A stretch of 64,000 nucleotides of DNA from Chersky-840 sp963848335 (GTDB lineage: Bacteria > Actinomycetota > Acidimicrobiia > Acidimicrobiales > UBA8190). A program made the translations under genes and the position numbers. The notes below the pieces were generated by a model that was not told where the DNA came from, made no database searches, and saw nothing but the letters and a program-made list of their open reading frames with translations. The DNA lies in NCBI GenBank assembly GCA_963848335.1, contig CAWKDD010000003.1:992001-1056000 (forward strand). Direction: 5' to 3'. Shown one piece after another: positions 7,924-17,456 of the stretch; the first letter of the stretch is position 1, and every line of letters starts with the position of its first letter.

Positions 7924-9276
7924 TCAGGCCTTGGTGACCGCCGACGGCGGCGGGATGACGCCGGGGCCTGTGGTCAGACAACCCTCTTTCGGGATCGGGT
8001 TCGCAGCAGCGGGGAGGCGCGGCGGGGTCGAGAACGCCGGGCTCCTGTCGAGGTCCAGCATGTCGAAGAGGCTGTTGGCATTGGCATCGCGCCGGGTGAG
8101 CGCGGGGAGGTTCCACTTCTCTTCAACGGTCTTGAGGATCGAGGTGTGGTCGTAGATCGTGTGAGACACGAAGTCCTTCTTGGCGTACGGGCTGACCACG
8201 CCCGATGGGACTCGGAACCCGTATCGGTCGAAGCCACCGGGTGGGTCCCCGGGCTTGAGGGCAGGGGGGATATCGTCGGGTGTCACCGCCGCCGGGGGCG
8301 GAACGTGGTCGTAGTAGCCGCCGTGCTCGTCGTAGGTCCAGATCAGCATGGTGGAACCCCAATTGGGGCTCGACATCACGGCGTTCACGACGTGACCCAT
8401 GAACTGGTCGCCGAGCTGGACGTCTTGCGGATCTTCCTCGGACTGGGTGTCGTAGTTGGGCTCCAACAAGCTGAACGCCGGAAGCGTGCCAGCGGCGGCG
8501 TCGGTGAAGAACTCGTCGATAGATACCAGCCCCGAAGTCAGCGCGGGGTCCTCGAGCAACGGCAGGAAGACCCCCATCGTGGGCAAGGTGGAGTAGTAGT
8601 CCTTCCAGGTGATGCCGTGCTTGTTGAACTGCTGGAAGATCACGCCGTTGGGCGGCAATGCCGGGGGGAAGGTGTCGTCGATGAGCCCGAGCGAAGTGCC
8701 GGCGATCAGATAGCGCCGGTTGGGGTCGGTCTGTGCCATGGCCGAGCAGAAATAACGATCGGCGATGGGGAAGACCTTCGCCATCCCGCACGTGAAGGGG
8801 AGGTCTGCGCTCGTGAAGTAGCCCATTGCCTCCGCCGTCGTGCTGGTCACGAAACCCTGACATGTCCCGTTGTCATACGCTTCGTGGGTGACGCGCCAGT
8901 CGTTACCCACCCCTCTGGTCTGACATTCGGTCGGCATGTGGAAGGCGTGGACGAAATTGCCGTGGCCGTCGGGATTCTTGGCCGTCGGCTTGTGGTCGGG
9001 GCCGAGGGTGAACCCGTCCCCCCGACCGATGAGCCCGAGGATGTTGTCGAACGAATGGTTCTCCATCATCACGACCACGATGTGCTCGATCTTCGGAACC
9101 TGGTCGGTCCCGACCGCAAAATCGGGGCGGGGCCTCGAGCCTGCCGCTCGCAAGGCTCGTGGCGCCACAGCACTGGTAACAGGCGAACCCGATGACGACC
9201 GACCGCCGCAGCCGCCGAGCAGAATCGAGGCGCCAACCAATCCCCCGCCGAGGAACTGTCGTCTACTCGGGCTCAT
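7924..9276 (-). CDS. Tat-exported phospholipase C / acid phosphatase family phosphoesterase
   Basis: 450 residues. The N-terminus carries a twin-arginine motif (SRRQFLGG) and a lipobox-like LLGGC, so it is probably a Tat-exported lipoprotein. The mature part has the phosphoesterase-family signature HIVVVMMENHSFDNILG, a DRYF block, WTYDEHGGYYDHVPPP and GFRVPSGVVSPY, as in PlcC/AcpA-type enzymes. These hydrolyse phosphate esters or phospholipids outside the cell. Length is near that of bacterial non-haemolytic PLC without C-terminal repeats. A distantly related smaller enzyme is encoded at 15169. Confidence 0.88.
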   Translation of the reverse strand: MSPSRRQFLGGGLVGASILLGGCGGRSSSGSPVTSAVAPRALRAAGSRPRPDFAVGTDQVPKIEHIVVVMMENHSFDNILGLIGRGDGFTLGPDHKPTAKNPDGHGNFVHAFHMPTECQTRGVGNDWRVTHEAYDNGTCQGFVTSTTAEAMGYFTSADLPFTCGMAKVFPIADRYFCSAMAQTDPNRRYLIAGTSLGLIDDTFPPALPPNGVIFQQFNKHGITWKDYYSTLPTMGVFLPLLEDPALTSGLVSIDEFFTDAAAGTLPAFSLLEPNYDTQSEEDPQDVQLGDQFMGHVVNAVMSSPNWGSTMLIWTYDEHGGYYDHVPPPAAVTPDDIPPALKPGDPPGGFDRYGFRVPSGVVSPYAKKDFVSHTIYDHTSILKTVEEKWNLPALTRRDANANSLFDMLDLDRSPAFSTPPRLPAAANPIPKEGCLTTGPGVIPPPSAVTKA

Positions 9277-9688
9277 CAGGCTCCCTACGTATCCATTTCA
9301 TTGCCCAATGCGGCACCGACCTTAGTGGAAGTGCCCCAGGCACCGTCAGGGGCCTGTGCCGGCCAGGACGTCTCACCGACCGCCATCGAACCCCCTTGGA
9401 TTTCGCCGAGCACCACCCGTCCGGGGGGGCGCTCGACCGCTCGGCGGCCGGGGAGGTACATCGGGCCGTCGAGGGCGCCCCGGAACCGACGCTTCGGCAA
9501 CGCGATGGGTCCCATCCCGTTGGTCCGGTGGCGTAATCTCCTCGTCGACGTCCTTGATCGAATCATCGACACGGTCTTGTGCAGCAACGAGGTGGTAGCC
9601 CGGTCGACGAAAGAGGCACCCGTCATTGGAGACGTAATCGCCCCCGGGGGCGGGTTGGGGTCTTGGGCAACGTGGGGCGAGGTAACCG
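9277..9688. other. Intergenic stretch without a supportable gene
   Basis: About 410 bases between two divergent genes. Frames on both strands are open but mutually overlapping and lack domains, start signals or typical composition. It presumably holds the promoters of the phosphoesterase and FkbM genes; I see no clear boxes. Confidence 0.4.
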
Positions 9689-10504
9689 ATGAGTTCAGGT
9701 GACATGCCATCGATGAAGGTGCGGATCCGGCGCCTGCTGGCACCGGTGGCGAGGGTGGTGGTCGGTACCCCGCTCGAGGGTGCGGCCTACGGGGTGTGGA
9801 ACCTCTTCACGCGCGGCTCGTGGCCAAAAGGCGCGGCCGAGTACGACCGGTTGACGGTGTTGGTCATTCGCCGCGTGCTCTCACCGAGCGGGAACGGCAT
9901 CGACGTGGGCGCGCACCGGGGCACCGTGTTGCGACACATGGTCGATGCTTCTCCGTCGGGACGGCATTTCGCCGTTGAGCCGCTGCCGGCTTTCGCTGCC
10001 GGGCTTCGCCGCCGGTTCCCACAGGTCGAGGTGTGCCAGGTGGCGCTGGCCGATGAGCCCGGCGAGGCCGTCTTCCATCACGTGGTGACCAACCCGTCCT
10101 ACAGCGGGCTGTCGCGGCGGAGCTACCCCGAAGACGGTGAGGTCCTGCGCGACATCGTCGTGCAGGTGACCCGGCTCGACGACCTCATCCCCGCTGACCT
10201 GCCGGTGCAGTTCGTCAAGATCGACGTCGAGGGCGGCGAGCTGGCTGTGGTGAAGGGGAGCCGTGCTCTGTTGAACCGCTGGCACCCGGTGGTCGTCTTG
10301 GAGCACGGTTGGGACGCCGGGGTGCCTGATCCGGACACCACCGACGAGTTGTGGGGCGAGTTCGATGCCGCCGGGCTGAGCCTCTACAAGATCGCGGTGT
10401 GGTTGGAAGGCAGCGCTTCTCCGCTCTCGCGTCAGGAATTCCTAGACGCTTTGGCGCAAGGCTCCTATTACTTTCTGGCTGCTCCTCCCGACGTCGCGCC
10501 ATGA
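9689..10504 (+). CDS. FkbM-family SAM-dependent methyltransferase
   Basis: 271 residues. The FkbM signature is clear: NGIDVGAHRGTVLRHM (SAM-binding motif I), FAVEPLPAFAAGLRRRF, and VQFVKIDVEGGELAVVKGSRALL. Family members methylate oxygen on sugars, polyketides or glycolipids. The start ATG has GAGG 6 nt upstream. It stands apart from the exopolysaccharide genes, so its substrate cannot be inferred from context. Confidence 0.88.
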   Translation: MSSGDMPSMKVRIRRLLAPVARVVVGTPLEGAAYGVWNLFTRGSWPKGAAEYDRLTVLVIRRVLSPSGNGIDVGAHRGTVLRHMVDASPSGRHFAVEPLPAFAAGLRRRFPQVEVCQVALADEPGEAVFHHVVTNPSYSGLSRRSYPEDGEVLRDIVVQVTRLDDLIPADLPVQFVKIDVEGGELAVVKGSRALLNRWHPVVVLEHGWDAGVPDPDTTDELWGEFDAAGLSLYKIAVWLEGSASPLSRQEFLDALAQGSYYFLAAPPDVAP

Positions 10505-10565
10505 CGACAAGCCATGGAGCAGAAGGCCCACAGGCCCGCTAGGACCAGACGATCATCGGGCCATG

Positions 10566-11597
10566 TCAGCCGAAGTCAGCCCTGAACTCCTTGAGCGCTT
10601 GAGGAAAACCGCCATCGGTGATGTCGTCCTGTTGGCTGTCATCGAACGAGAAGATATTGGTCCACGCCACGCCGTGTGACGATATCCACGCCGCGAACTC
10701 GTTGACGAAGTACGGGTCGTCGCCCAGGCCGTGGCCGTCATCTCGCCGGGCCACGCCCCATTCTGGAAAGACGATCGGTTTCCCTTGTGCTGCGGCGAAC
10801 GCGGCCAGCCAATCGAGCCCCCACGACTCGGTCAGCTGGCCGGCCCACGCGTGCTGTGGTGTCAGTGGTTGCACCCACGACTCGTCGTAGAGATCGGTCC
10901 CGATGACATTCACATAGGCATTGCCCGGGTAGGCCTGGCCGGGGCTGTAGCTGTTGTAGGAACCGCCTGCGTTGGGGTTCCAGACGAATTTGAACGCCTC
11001 GCCGCGCACGGACCGCATGGAGATCACGATGTTGCGGAAGTACGCTGCGAAATCGGCCGCGTCGACAGCGTTGGTGACGCGCCACTTGAACCAGCTTCCG
11101 TTGAACTCCCACCCCAGGCGCAGGTACGCATTGCCTACGCCGGCGTGGACGAGGTTCTTCGCCAGCGTGACGAAGTGTGAGTCGTAGGCGCCCCGTGCGC
11201 CCATGGCCAATGTGGCTCGGGCACGATCAGGGAGCACGGGCACGGCGAGTACCAGCTGATAACGCGAGGAATGCCACGCCCCGATACCGGCTGCGCCCTC
11301 CATTGCCCCCCAGCCCGACGACTGATCGAGGAAGTCGGTGGCCAGAGAGAGGTGGGCACCGGTAATCGACGCAAACCGGGCGAGGCCGGCCGGGTTGGCG
11401 AATCCGGCGTAGTCCCCCAGGGGTATCGATGCCGATCTGGGCAACGCATCCGATGCCGTTGGCGATCCGACGAGCACAAGGAGAACGGCAACGGGGAGCG
11501 CTACGGAGAGAGCTCGCCGGCCCAGGCGCCGGTGAGGTGTGCGGCGGGCGGCCCTATCGGCTTTGTTCGGTGTTGCCCTCGGACGCGGGATGGTCAC
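10566..11597 (-). CDS. Secreted GH26-like glycoside hydrolase (paralogue 1)
   Basis: 343 residues with a long basic N-terminus and an export signal (about 29-52). The GH26-like barrel shows both catalytic glutamates: E164 in LRLGWEFNG (acid/base) and E279 in KPIVFPEWG (nucleophile), plus FVWNPN and YPGNAYVNVIGTDLYD between them. GH26 enzymes cleave beta-mannan or mixed glucans. Four paralogues with the same landmarks occur in this window. GTG start at 11597; it faces the FkbM gene tail to tail. Confidence 0.82.
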   Translation of the reverse strand: MTIPRPRATPNKADRAARRTPHRRLGRRALSVALPVAVLLVLVGSPTASDALPRSASIPLGDYAGFANPAGLARFASITGAHLSLATDFLDQSSGWGAMEGAAGIGAWHSSRYQLVLAVPVLPDRARATLAMGARGAYDSHFVTLAKNLVHAGVGNAYLRLGWEFNGSWFKWRVTNAVDAADFAAYFRNIVISMRSVRGEAFKFVWNPNAGGSYNSYSPGQAYPGNAYVNVIGTDLYDESWVQPLTPQHAWAGQLTESWGLDWLAAFAAAQGKPIVFPEWGVARRDDGHGLGDDPYFVNEFAAWISSHGVAWTNIFSFDDSQQDDITDGGFPQALKEFRADFG

Positions 11598-12247
11598 ACG
11601 CGTCGGGAATGCGACGTCGCGCCCCTGTCCTGAGCCGACTGTGCACCGCGCCGCCCGGCCGAAGATCGGGCAGAGCGGAAACTGTCGAAGAGACGGTGCC
11701 GAGGCGGCAGAGGATCGGCGGGGGTGTGTGGGGCGTCGGGAGCTGCGACCATGCCTCCGCCATCGGGGGAAAACGAGTACACGGCTGACGACGAGTCCGA
11801 TGCCTCGGGCTTCACCACCTCGTGCTCCGAGCGGCCGAGTCGTGATCGAGCCGCTGCGGTGTCCTCGGTGCGCTCGGGCGCAGAAGTGTTCACCTCACAC
11901 TCGGACCGATCGGGGGACCCGGGGGATGGGACGTGCCACACGTGCCGTGCCATCCGATTCTCCTTCGACGCATGCCCCGACTGGCTGTGGCACGCTGCCA
12001 CTCGGAGTACACAACACTCACCTCATGTGGTGGGCACCCAGGATGCACCGAGTGAGCGAGGCTGTCAACGCAACTGCCTCGCCAGAGGACAGGCAAATAA
12101 ACACGCAGTGTGCTCATTAGCCCATCGAAAGTGGCTTTTGAGGACAGCCCATGGCAGATCCGGTCTAGGCGAACCCCATGTCCCTCACTATCCACACCTG
12201 CATCACCACGCCTGGTCTGTGTGGCGTCCTGCATCCCGCCTGCCGGG
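11598..12247. other. Long stretch with only doubtful frames
   Basis: About 650 bases. A minus-strand frame beginning MARHVWHVPSPG (within 11594-12001) and several plus-strand frames are open, but none has a domain, a convincing ribosome binding site or conserved composition. I see no RNA gene or repeat. Confidence 0.35.
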
Positions 12248-12913
12248 TCAGGAGAACGCCAACGTGCCGGAGATGATCGGCAGGTCGTGCAGTCCAGTCG
12301 AGCACGTGACTGCCGAGCGATCCCACGTCAGGCTGAAAGACGAGGTCTTGCCGTCGTTCCCGCCGGCGAAGTCGCCAACCACACTGGGCCGGGGTGATCC
12401 CGGCGAGCCCACCTTGATGCTCTGGCGTGCGCTCGCCTTGTGTCGGACCTTTTCCGGCCGCACCCGCTGCGGACTGAACGATGAAGTCCGCGAGATCTTG
12501 GCTCCGCGGACCTTCCAATCGACGGTCAGCGTGCCCACCGACACATAGGAGCTGGTTCCGAGACTCGTGGAGCAACTGGTTCCGGTGTTGGCGACGAGCG
12601 CACCCTGGAGTTGTCCGGCGACGGTGATCGGAGGGGGCAGCGTCGAGGAACTACAGCCGCTGAGGGCAAGGTTGAGGTGGACCGTCTCCAGGCCCTTGAC
12701 CGTGCCCGGAGAGCGCAGACGAGGATCAAAGCGGGCCAGTCCCGTCACCTTCGTGCACGAGATCGTGGAATTGTCCACGGAAACGACACGAGCGCGCGCC
12801 GATGCCGTCCCACTGACGCTCGCAGCGACCAGGACGAAGCTTCCCATCAAGAAGGCGGTCGACGTTCCCACTCTGATCCACCAGGATGATCGGGTTGGTG
12901 AAGCCAAGGCCAT
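12248..12913 (-). CDS. Secreted protein of unknown function
   Basis: 221 residues with a clear signal peptide (about 14-40, ending ASVSGTASA). The mature part is Ser/Thr-rich and beta-strand-like, with four cysteines: one near the start (STISCTKV), one in LALSGCSS, one in TGTSCSTS and one near the end (AVTCSTG). They could form two disulfides outside the cell. No known domain is recognised. It stands alone between gene-poor stretches. Confidence 0.6.
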   Translation of the reverse strand: MALASPTRSSWWIRVGTSTAFLMGSFVLVAASVSGTASARARVVSVDNSTISCTKVTGLARFDPRLRSPGTVKGLETVHLNLALSGCSSSTLPPPITVAGQLQGALVANTGTSCSTSLGTSSYVSVGTLTVDWKVRGAKISRTSSFSPQRVRPEKVRHKASARQSIKVGSPGSPRPSVVGDFAGGNDGKTSSFSLTWDRSAVTCSTGLHDLPIISGTLAFS

Positions 12914-13241
12914 GGGTGCCTCCGCTCAACTCCGCCCGGCCTGCGTCACAGGTCGACAAGGCAGACGGTAGGGGCGTCGGGGACCTCTGTCAACGTAGTC
13001 CCGCGGACTCCTTACCTCGGTGTTGCTGGGGCGCGATTCAGCCTGCGTTGTGCAAGAGGTCCGGTCCATTTCTTGACTCGACGCCGCAGGGAGCCGGTCG
13101 CAGATGCATCGTCTGGAATGGACAAGTCGTCGCCGGGGATGCGTAGCGACGGAGACAGAAAAGATCCGGGAGGCTGCATCCGGCCTTTCGAGTCCTGCCA
13201 CCAGCCCACCGGGACCTGGGCATAGTTCGAGCCGAGCTTTC
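12914..13241. other. Gene-poor stretch downstream of the zinc-ribbon gene
   Basis: About 330 bases. A minus-strand frame here (part of 13012-13485) reads like protein (RPVVVVRKLGSNYAQVPVGWW) and lies one frame away from the zinc-ribbon gene. It may be its continuation after a frameshift near 13270. Otherwise nothing is seen. Confidence 0.35.
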
Positions 13242-13478
13242 TCACGACGACCACCGGGCGCTCGTTCTCTTTTCGTCTCCCAACAACCGAGTTCGACATG
13301 GCGGGCACAACCACCATCTCGGCGAGTCGTCGGGGCTGATCGACGGGTGCCGGACAAAGCTGATGCGACAGCGGCCACACTTGGTCATGGGGTCGCCGAT
13401 CTCGTCGTCGTCGGGGTCTCCCTCGGACAGCTGTGGCGCCATCACGATGTGAGGCGGTCCGATAGGGGCAACTGCCAT
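13242..13478 (-). CDS. Small zinc-ribbon-like protein
   Basis: 78 residues. Two CxxC pairs (KCGRCRIS and LCPPCRTR) separated by about 25 residues make a zinc-ribbon-like knuckle pair. The start ATG at 13478 has AAGGAG 6 nt upstream, a strong signal in this genome. The N-terminus is acidic (EGDPDDDEIGD). The C-terminus ends soon after the second pair, but another frame continues with protein-like sequence, so the gene may be shortened by an indel. Function unknown. Confidence 0.55.
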   Translation of the reverse strand: MAVAPIGPPHIVMAPQLSEGDPDDDEIGDPMTKCGRCRISFVRHPSISPDDSPRWWLCPPCRTRLLGDEKRTSARWSS

Positions 13479-13821
13479 GACGCACTCCTTCGATGAAGCC
13501 CAGAAGAGGCGTCCAGCCTGCACGGGGCGACGACCAGAAACGGCGTCCTGCCCAAACGAGGCGTCACTCCCAAGGGGGGATACCTCAACTCTACTACGGA
13601 AGGTGTCGCACTCCTTTCGGCACATCAGCCAAGAATCATGTCTGGAGTCGACTCCCGCTTGAGGCGGGCGTCCCCTAGAATGATCTCCCCGTCTGGGCCG
13701 TCAGACCAGGATGGGGCAAGCACCTGGAGCCCAGGCCGCACGAGCGCCAGGCGGGCGCAGTACCGAGAAGGGCACCGGTCATGTCGGGTTACCCATGCCG
13801 ATCACGGGTTAGAGCGCAATC
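13479..13821. other. Intergenic stretch upstream of GH26-like paralogue 2
   Basis: About 340 bases without a supportable gene. It should contain the divergent promoters of the zinc-ribbon gene and of the glycosidase. A GCCGATCA sequence lies at about 13798, but it lacks a matching upstream box. Confidence 0.35.
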
Positions 13822-15162
13822 GTGAGTCGCAACAGGCGGTCCGGCCGCCGGCATTCCGGTCTCCTCACCGGACGCCTCGTCCTCCCGCATTGGGCTCGAG
13901 CCAGCCATGGCCGGCATCGGATCCGAGGGGGCGAGCAAACTCGGAAAACCGGGCAACTTCGGGGAATCGAGCAACTCCAGGGAGTAGGGCAACTCCAGGG
14001 AGTCGAGTTCCAATGGCCACCTCTCCCCGCAGGAGGCAGGGGACGACCGGCCAGGCGGGTGCGGTGGTCGTGGGCTGTCCTGGGCGTGGTCGTCGTGCTC
14101 CTGGGCTCGGTCACGTTCATCCTCACCTCGCAGAGCCCGACTACGTCGTCGCTCCAGAAGACGTTGCTCGAGGAGCCCGGGGCGGCCACGCGCCCGGCGC
14201 CCACGAGCACCACCGCACCGAGAAGCACACCGACGTCGGGAGCAGACCAAGGGCAAGCGGCATCGTCGGGCTCTGGCCAAGGCATCGCGCGCAACGTTCC
14301 CCTGGGGGCATTCGTCGGAGGTGGAAATCCCTCAGGAGTCGCCAAGTTCGCTGCTGCGACAGGCACCCACATGACGTTCGCCACGGACTACCTCGACAGG
14401 TCCGCGGGCTGGTCAGAGATGGACAGCGCCTCGGGCATCAAAGCGTGGAGTTCCTCGCCGTACCGCATGGCGATCGGCGTCCCCATCCTGCCCGGGGTGG
14501 GCACGTTGGCCCAAGGGGCCACTGGTGCCTACAACCAGTACTTCACCATTCTCGGGGAGAACCTCGTGAGTGACCACGAGGCCGACGCCATCTTGCGCCT
14601 GGGGTGGGAGTTCAACGGCAACTGGTACAGGTGGTCCGTGACCTCGCCGTCCGATGCCGCCAATTTCGTGGGCTTCTGGCGTCAGATCGTCACGACCATG
14701 CGCGCCGTACCCGGTGCCAAGTTCAAGTTCATGTGGAACCCGAACGCCCCGAGCGTGCCCGGTCCGCCGACCTTCCAGGCCGATCAGGCCTATCCCGGCG
14801 ACGCCTACGTCGACTACGTAGGGACTGACATCTACGACAACTTCTGGGGAACCCCCTTCACCCCGGGCGCGGCCTGGGTGAATCAACTCACCGAGCAGTG
14901 GGGACTGAACTGGCTCGCAACGTTCGCAGCCCAACACCACAAGCCCATCGGCATTCCGGAATGGTCCGACGAGTACCGTACTGACGGGCACGGCCTGGGA
15001 GACGACCCCTCCTTCATCGACAATATGGCCTACTGGTTCGTCGCTCACCAGGTGGCCTTCGCCAACGTCTTTGCCTTTGACACCAACGCCACATATCGCA
15101 ACGACATTCTCGACGGCACCTTCCCCAAGACCCTGGCGGAGTTCAAGGTCGACTTCGGCTGA
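13822..15162 (+). CDS. Membrane-anchored GH26-like glycoside hydrolase (paralogue 2)
   Basis: 446 residues. A basic cytoplasmic N-terminus with an imperfect six-residue repeat (EQTRKT, GQLRGI, EQLQGV, GQLQGV; residues 38-61, 18-bp DNA units) precedes one transmembrane segment (about 82-102), a Thr/Pro/Ser linker and the catalytic domain. The catalytic pair is E263 in LRLGWEFNG and E380 in IGIPEW. No C-terminal binding domain. GTG start. The next gene begins 6 nt later, so the glycosidase and phosphoesterase form one unit. Confidence 0.82.
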   Translation: MSRNRRSGRRHSGLLTGRLVLPHWARASHGRHRIRGGEQTRKTGQLRGIEQLQGVGQLQGVEFQWPPLPAGGRGRPARRVRWSWAVLGVVVVLLGSVTFILTSQSPTTSSLQKTLLEEPGAATRPAPTSTTAPRSTPTSGADQGQAASSGSGQGIARNVPLGAFVGGGNPSGVAKFAAATGTHMTFATDYLDRSAGWSEMDSASGIKAWSSSPYRMAIGVPILPGVGTLAQGATGAYNQYFTILGENLVSDHEADAILRLGWEFNGNWYRWSVTSPSDAANFVGFWRQIVTTMRAVPGAKFKFMWNPNAPSVPGPPTFQADQAYPGDAYVDYVGTDIYDNFWGTPFTPGAAWVNQLTEQWGLNWLATFAAQHHKPIGIPEWSDEYRTDGHGLGDDPSFIDNMAYWFVAHQVAFANVFAFDTNATYRNDILDGTFPKTLAEFKVDFG

Positions 15163-15168
15163 TCCCGA

Positions 15169-16197
15169 GTGACGACGAAGAAACGAGGAGAGGTGCAACC
15201 CGGTTCGCGTCGCGCCAGGACCGTTCTCCTCACGACCATGGCGTTGTCGGGTGCATTTACTCTGTTGGCCGCTTGTGCGGGACGGGCGACACCCTCGGGG
15301 CATCCCCCGAGGGCAACGACCGGATCGACCACTTCGAGCCCGACGGCGACCCCGACCACCTCGAGCCCCGCGAGCGCGTCGACATCCCCTCACGTCATGG
15401 TGGTGATGATGGAGAACGAAGGGGCCCTCAACATCATCGGCAACCCCGCCCTTCCCTATGTGACGAGCCTCGCGGACCAATACGGTTCGGCCACCAGGTC
15501 CTACGCCCTCACCCATCCGAGCCTTCCGAACTACTTGGCCATCGTTTCGGGCTCGGACCAGGGCGTCACCCAGGATCAGCCCCCGTCATCAGGCAGCTTT
15601 CCCGACGTCTCCACGCTCGCCGATCAGCTCGCCGCAACAGGCTTCACCGAAAAGGCCTACGCCGAGAACCTTCCCGCGGATCCGACCGATGACGCGGGCC
15701 TCTACGCCGTGAGGCACAACCCGTGGGAGTACTTCCCCCATGCCGAGATCACCGTGGCCGATCCCTCCACCATGACGAGCGACCTCAACTCGGCGGATCC
15801 TCCCGACTTCGTCTGGTACACGCCGAACCTCACCGACGACGGGCATACCGGTGTCCCCGTCAACACCGCAGCGCAGCAGTTGGCCGACAGCGAGACCTTC
15901 TTGGCCCGCTTCATCCCCACCGTGCAGGCGACCGCCTGGTACCGGGCCCGTGGACAGATCATCGTCGAATGGGACGAGGCCTTGGGCTCGGACTCCTCAG
16001 GGCTCAACGGGGGAGACGGGGGGCATGTCCCGACGATCGTGGTGTCGAACGCGCTCAGAGCGACCCCGCAGCAAGAAGCGACGCCCGTCGACACGTTCGG
16101 CATCCTGCGCTCGATCGAGGACCGCTATGGCCTCCCTCACCTGGGCAACGCCGCCAATGCCGCCAATGGGACCATCGACTCGCTCCTCGACCCCTGA
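15169..16197 (+). CDS. Lipoprotein acid phosphatase / phosphoesterase
   Basis: 342 residues. A lipoprotein signal (LLAACAG, Cys near residue 36) and a Ser/Thr/Pro linker precede an alkaline-phosphatase-like phosphoesterase domain. HVMVVMMENEGALNIIG matches the metal-site motif of AcpA-type enzymes; HPSLPNYLAIVSGSDQG, IVEWDEA and GGHVPTIVVS follow in the expected order. Likely releases phosphate from esters at the cell surface. GTG start immediately downstream of GH26 paralogue 2, so the two are probably co-transcribed. Confidence 0.85.
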   Translation: MTTKKRGEVQPGSRRARTVLLTTMALSGAFTLLAACAGRATPSGHPPRATTGSTTSSPTATPTTSSPASASTSPHVMVVMMENEGALNIIGNPALPYVTSLADQYGSATRSYALTHPSLPNYLAIVSGSDQGVTQDQPPSSGSFPDVSTLADQLAATGFTEKAYAENLPADPTDDAGLYAVRHNPWEYFPHAEITVADPSTMTSDLNSADPPDFVWYTPNLTDDGHTGVPVNTAAQQLADSETFLARFIPTVQATAWYRARGQIIVEWDEALGSDSSGLNGGDGGHVPTIVVSNALRATPQQEATPVDTFGILRSIEDRYGLPHLGNAANAANGTIDSLLDP

Positions 16198-16239
16198 ACC
16201 TGCAAGTAGCCACGCTCCCCGGCCGCTCTCACCACTCCC

Positions 16240-17044
16240 TCACTTCACACCCAGGCTGCTCTTGGCGGCCGCCTCGAAGACACGATGAGGGAGCAGTCGT
16301 TTGGCGAGGATGCCGATGCGCTCCCCCGCCTTTCCGACCGACACCCGGCGAGGGGGGCGGCGGGCCTCGAGGGCCTTGTGCACGACAGCCGCCACGACCT
16401 CGGGAGCCGCTCCGTCCGCCTCGTCGCGCTCCATCACGCCGATCGCCCTTTCGAGCGCGCTCTTGTAGACGGCATCGTCCCGAGACGCAGCCGCCATCTT
16501 CCTGTTAGCGGTGAAGTCGGTCCGGATGTTCCCAGGCTGGACAAGAGTGACTTCGATCCCGAACGGGGCCACCTCGTAAGCGAGGGCCTCGCCCAATCCC
16601 TCCAGTGCGAACTTGCTGGCGCTGTAGAACGCCTGAAAGGGAATGGCCACCGCGCCCCCGATCGAGCTGATGAGGACGATGCGGCCACCCCCTTGGCTGC
16701 GCATCGCCGGCAGCACCCCCTGGACGACACGCGTGGCACCCCAGAAGTTGGTTTCCATCTGGGCCTTGGCCTCGTCGATGGTGGTGAGCTCGACGGCGCC
16801 GGCCACGCCCCAGCCCGCCGATGCCACCACGGCATCGACGCGACCACGTCGTGCCAGCACCTCGGCAATGCCGGCCCGCACCGACTCGTCATCGTCGACG
16901 TCCATGGCCAGGCCTGACCAAGGTCCGGCGGAGGTCCCACGCCTACTGGCGCCCACGACGATCCACCCGGCCTGGTGCAACCGCTCGCGCGCAGGCACGA
17001 CCGATGCCGGCCGATGCTCCGGTAATCAGTACCACCCTGGCCAT
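16240..17044 (-). pseudogene. Frameshifted short-chain dehydrogenase/reductase
   Basis: The main frame (16240-16998) has the SDR body: VASAGWG, ISSIGGAV, the catalytic YSASK and PGNIRTDF. It lacks the N-terminal nucleotide-binding glycine motif. That motif (MARVVLITGASAGIG) is present just upstream in another frame beginning at the ATG 17044. The two join near 16990 within a GCGCGC tract. The span is 805 bp, not divisible by three. Repaired length would be about 268 residues, normal for classical SDRs. Either a real loss or a sequence error. Confidence 0.8.
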
Positions 17045-17070
17045 GACAGAGCTCGTCCCGGAGGCAGCGC

Positions 17071-17304
17071 TCAACGGGGCCGGGCGTCGCCGCGAGGGGA
17101 GCGACCGAACTGCCACCGGGCCCGGCGAGTGGGGCGAGACAGTGCCGCTTGTCTCAACGCCTTCAGTTCCGTGACCTGGAGCCGGGCCTTCTCTGCCAAT
17201 TCGTCCTCACCGGCTTCGGAGGCGATGTTGAAGGCATCTACACACCTGCTGATCGCCACGTCGATGGCGGCGATCAGACTCCGATGTGCGCCCTCGTCGA
17301 GCAC
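17071..17304 (-). CDS. Small helical protein of unknown function
   Basis: 77 residues, GTG start. The first 55 residues are predicted helical and amphipathic (LIAAIDVAISRCVDAFNIASEAGEDELAEKARLQVTELKAL is split here only as description: alternating Ala/Leu and acidic residues), followed by a basic tail. It resembles short three-helix proteins but matches no family I know. It precedes the broken SDR on the same strand by 27 bases. Confidence 0.45.
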   Translation of the reverse strand: MLDEGAHRSLIAAIDVAISRCVDAFNIASEAGEDELAEKARLQVTELKALRQAALSRPTRRARWQFGRSPRGDARPR

Positions 17305-17456
17305 AGCAGCTCCTCAGGGTTGAATCACGGGTCGAAGGACGAAATGGTCCCTCGACACGTCGGGTTCCCCGACTCTGATTGTGCCCCAGTCCGTGGCGTG
17401 CCACCACCTTGCCCGCGTCGGACTAGACAGGATCTCGGCTGCCGATGGGAGATCCG

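Noticed and set aside
11554..11561. GCCGATAG as a sixth sigma-28-like site
   Set aside because: It lies inside the coding frame of GH26-like paralogue 1 and the sequence 16 nt upstream (CGAG) does not match.
11594..12001. Minus-strand protein starting MARHVWHVPSPG
   Set aside because: No ribosome binding site, domain or composition bias; competing frames of similar length on the other strand.
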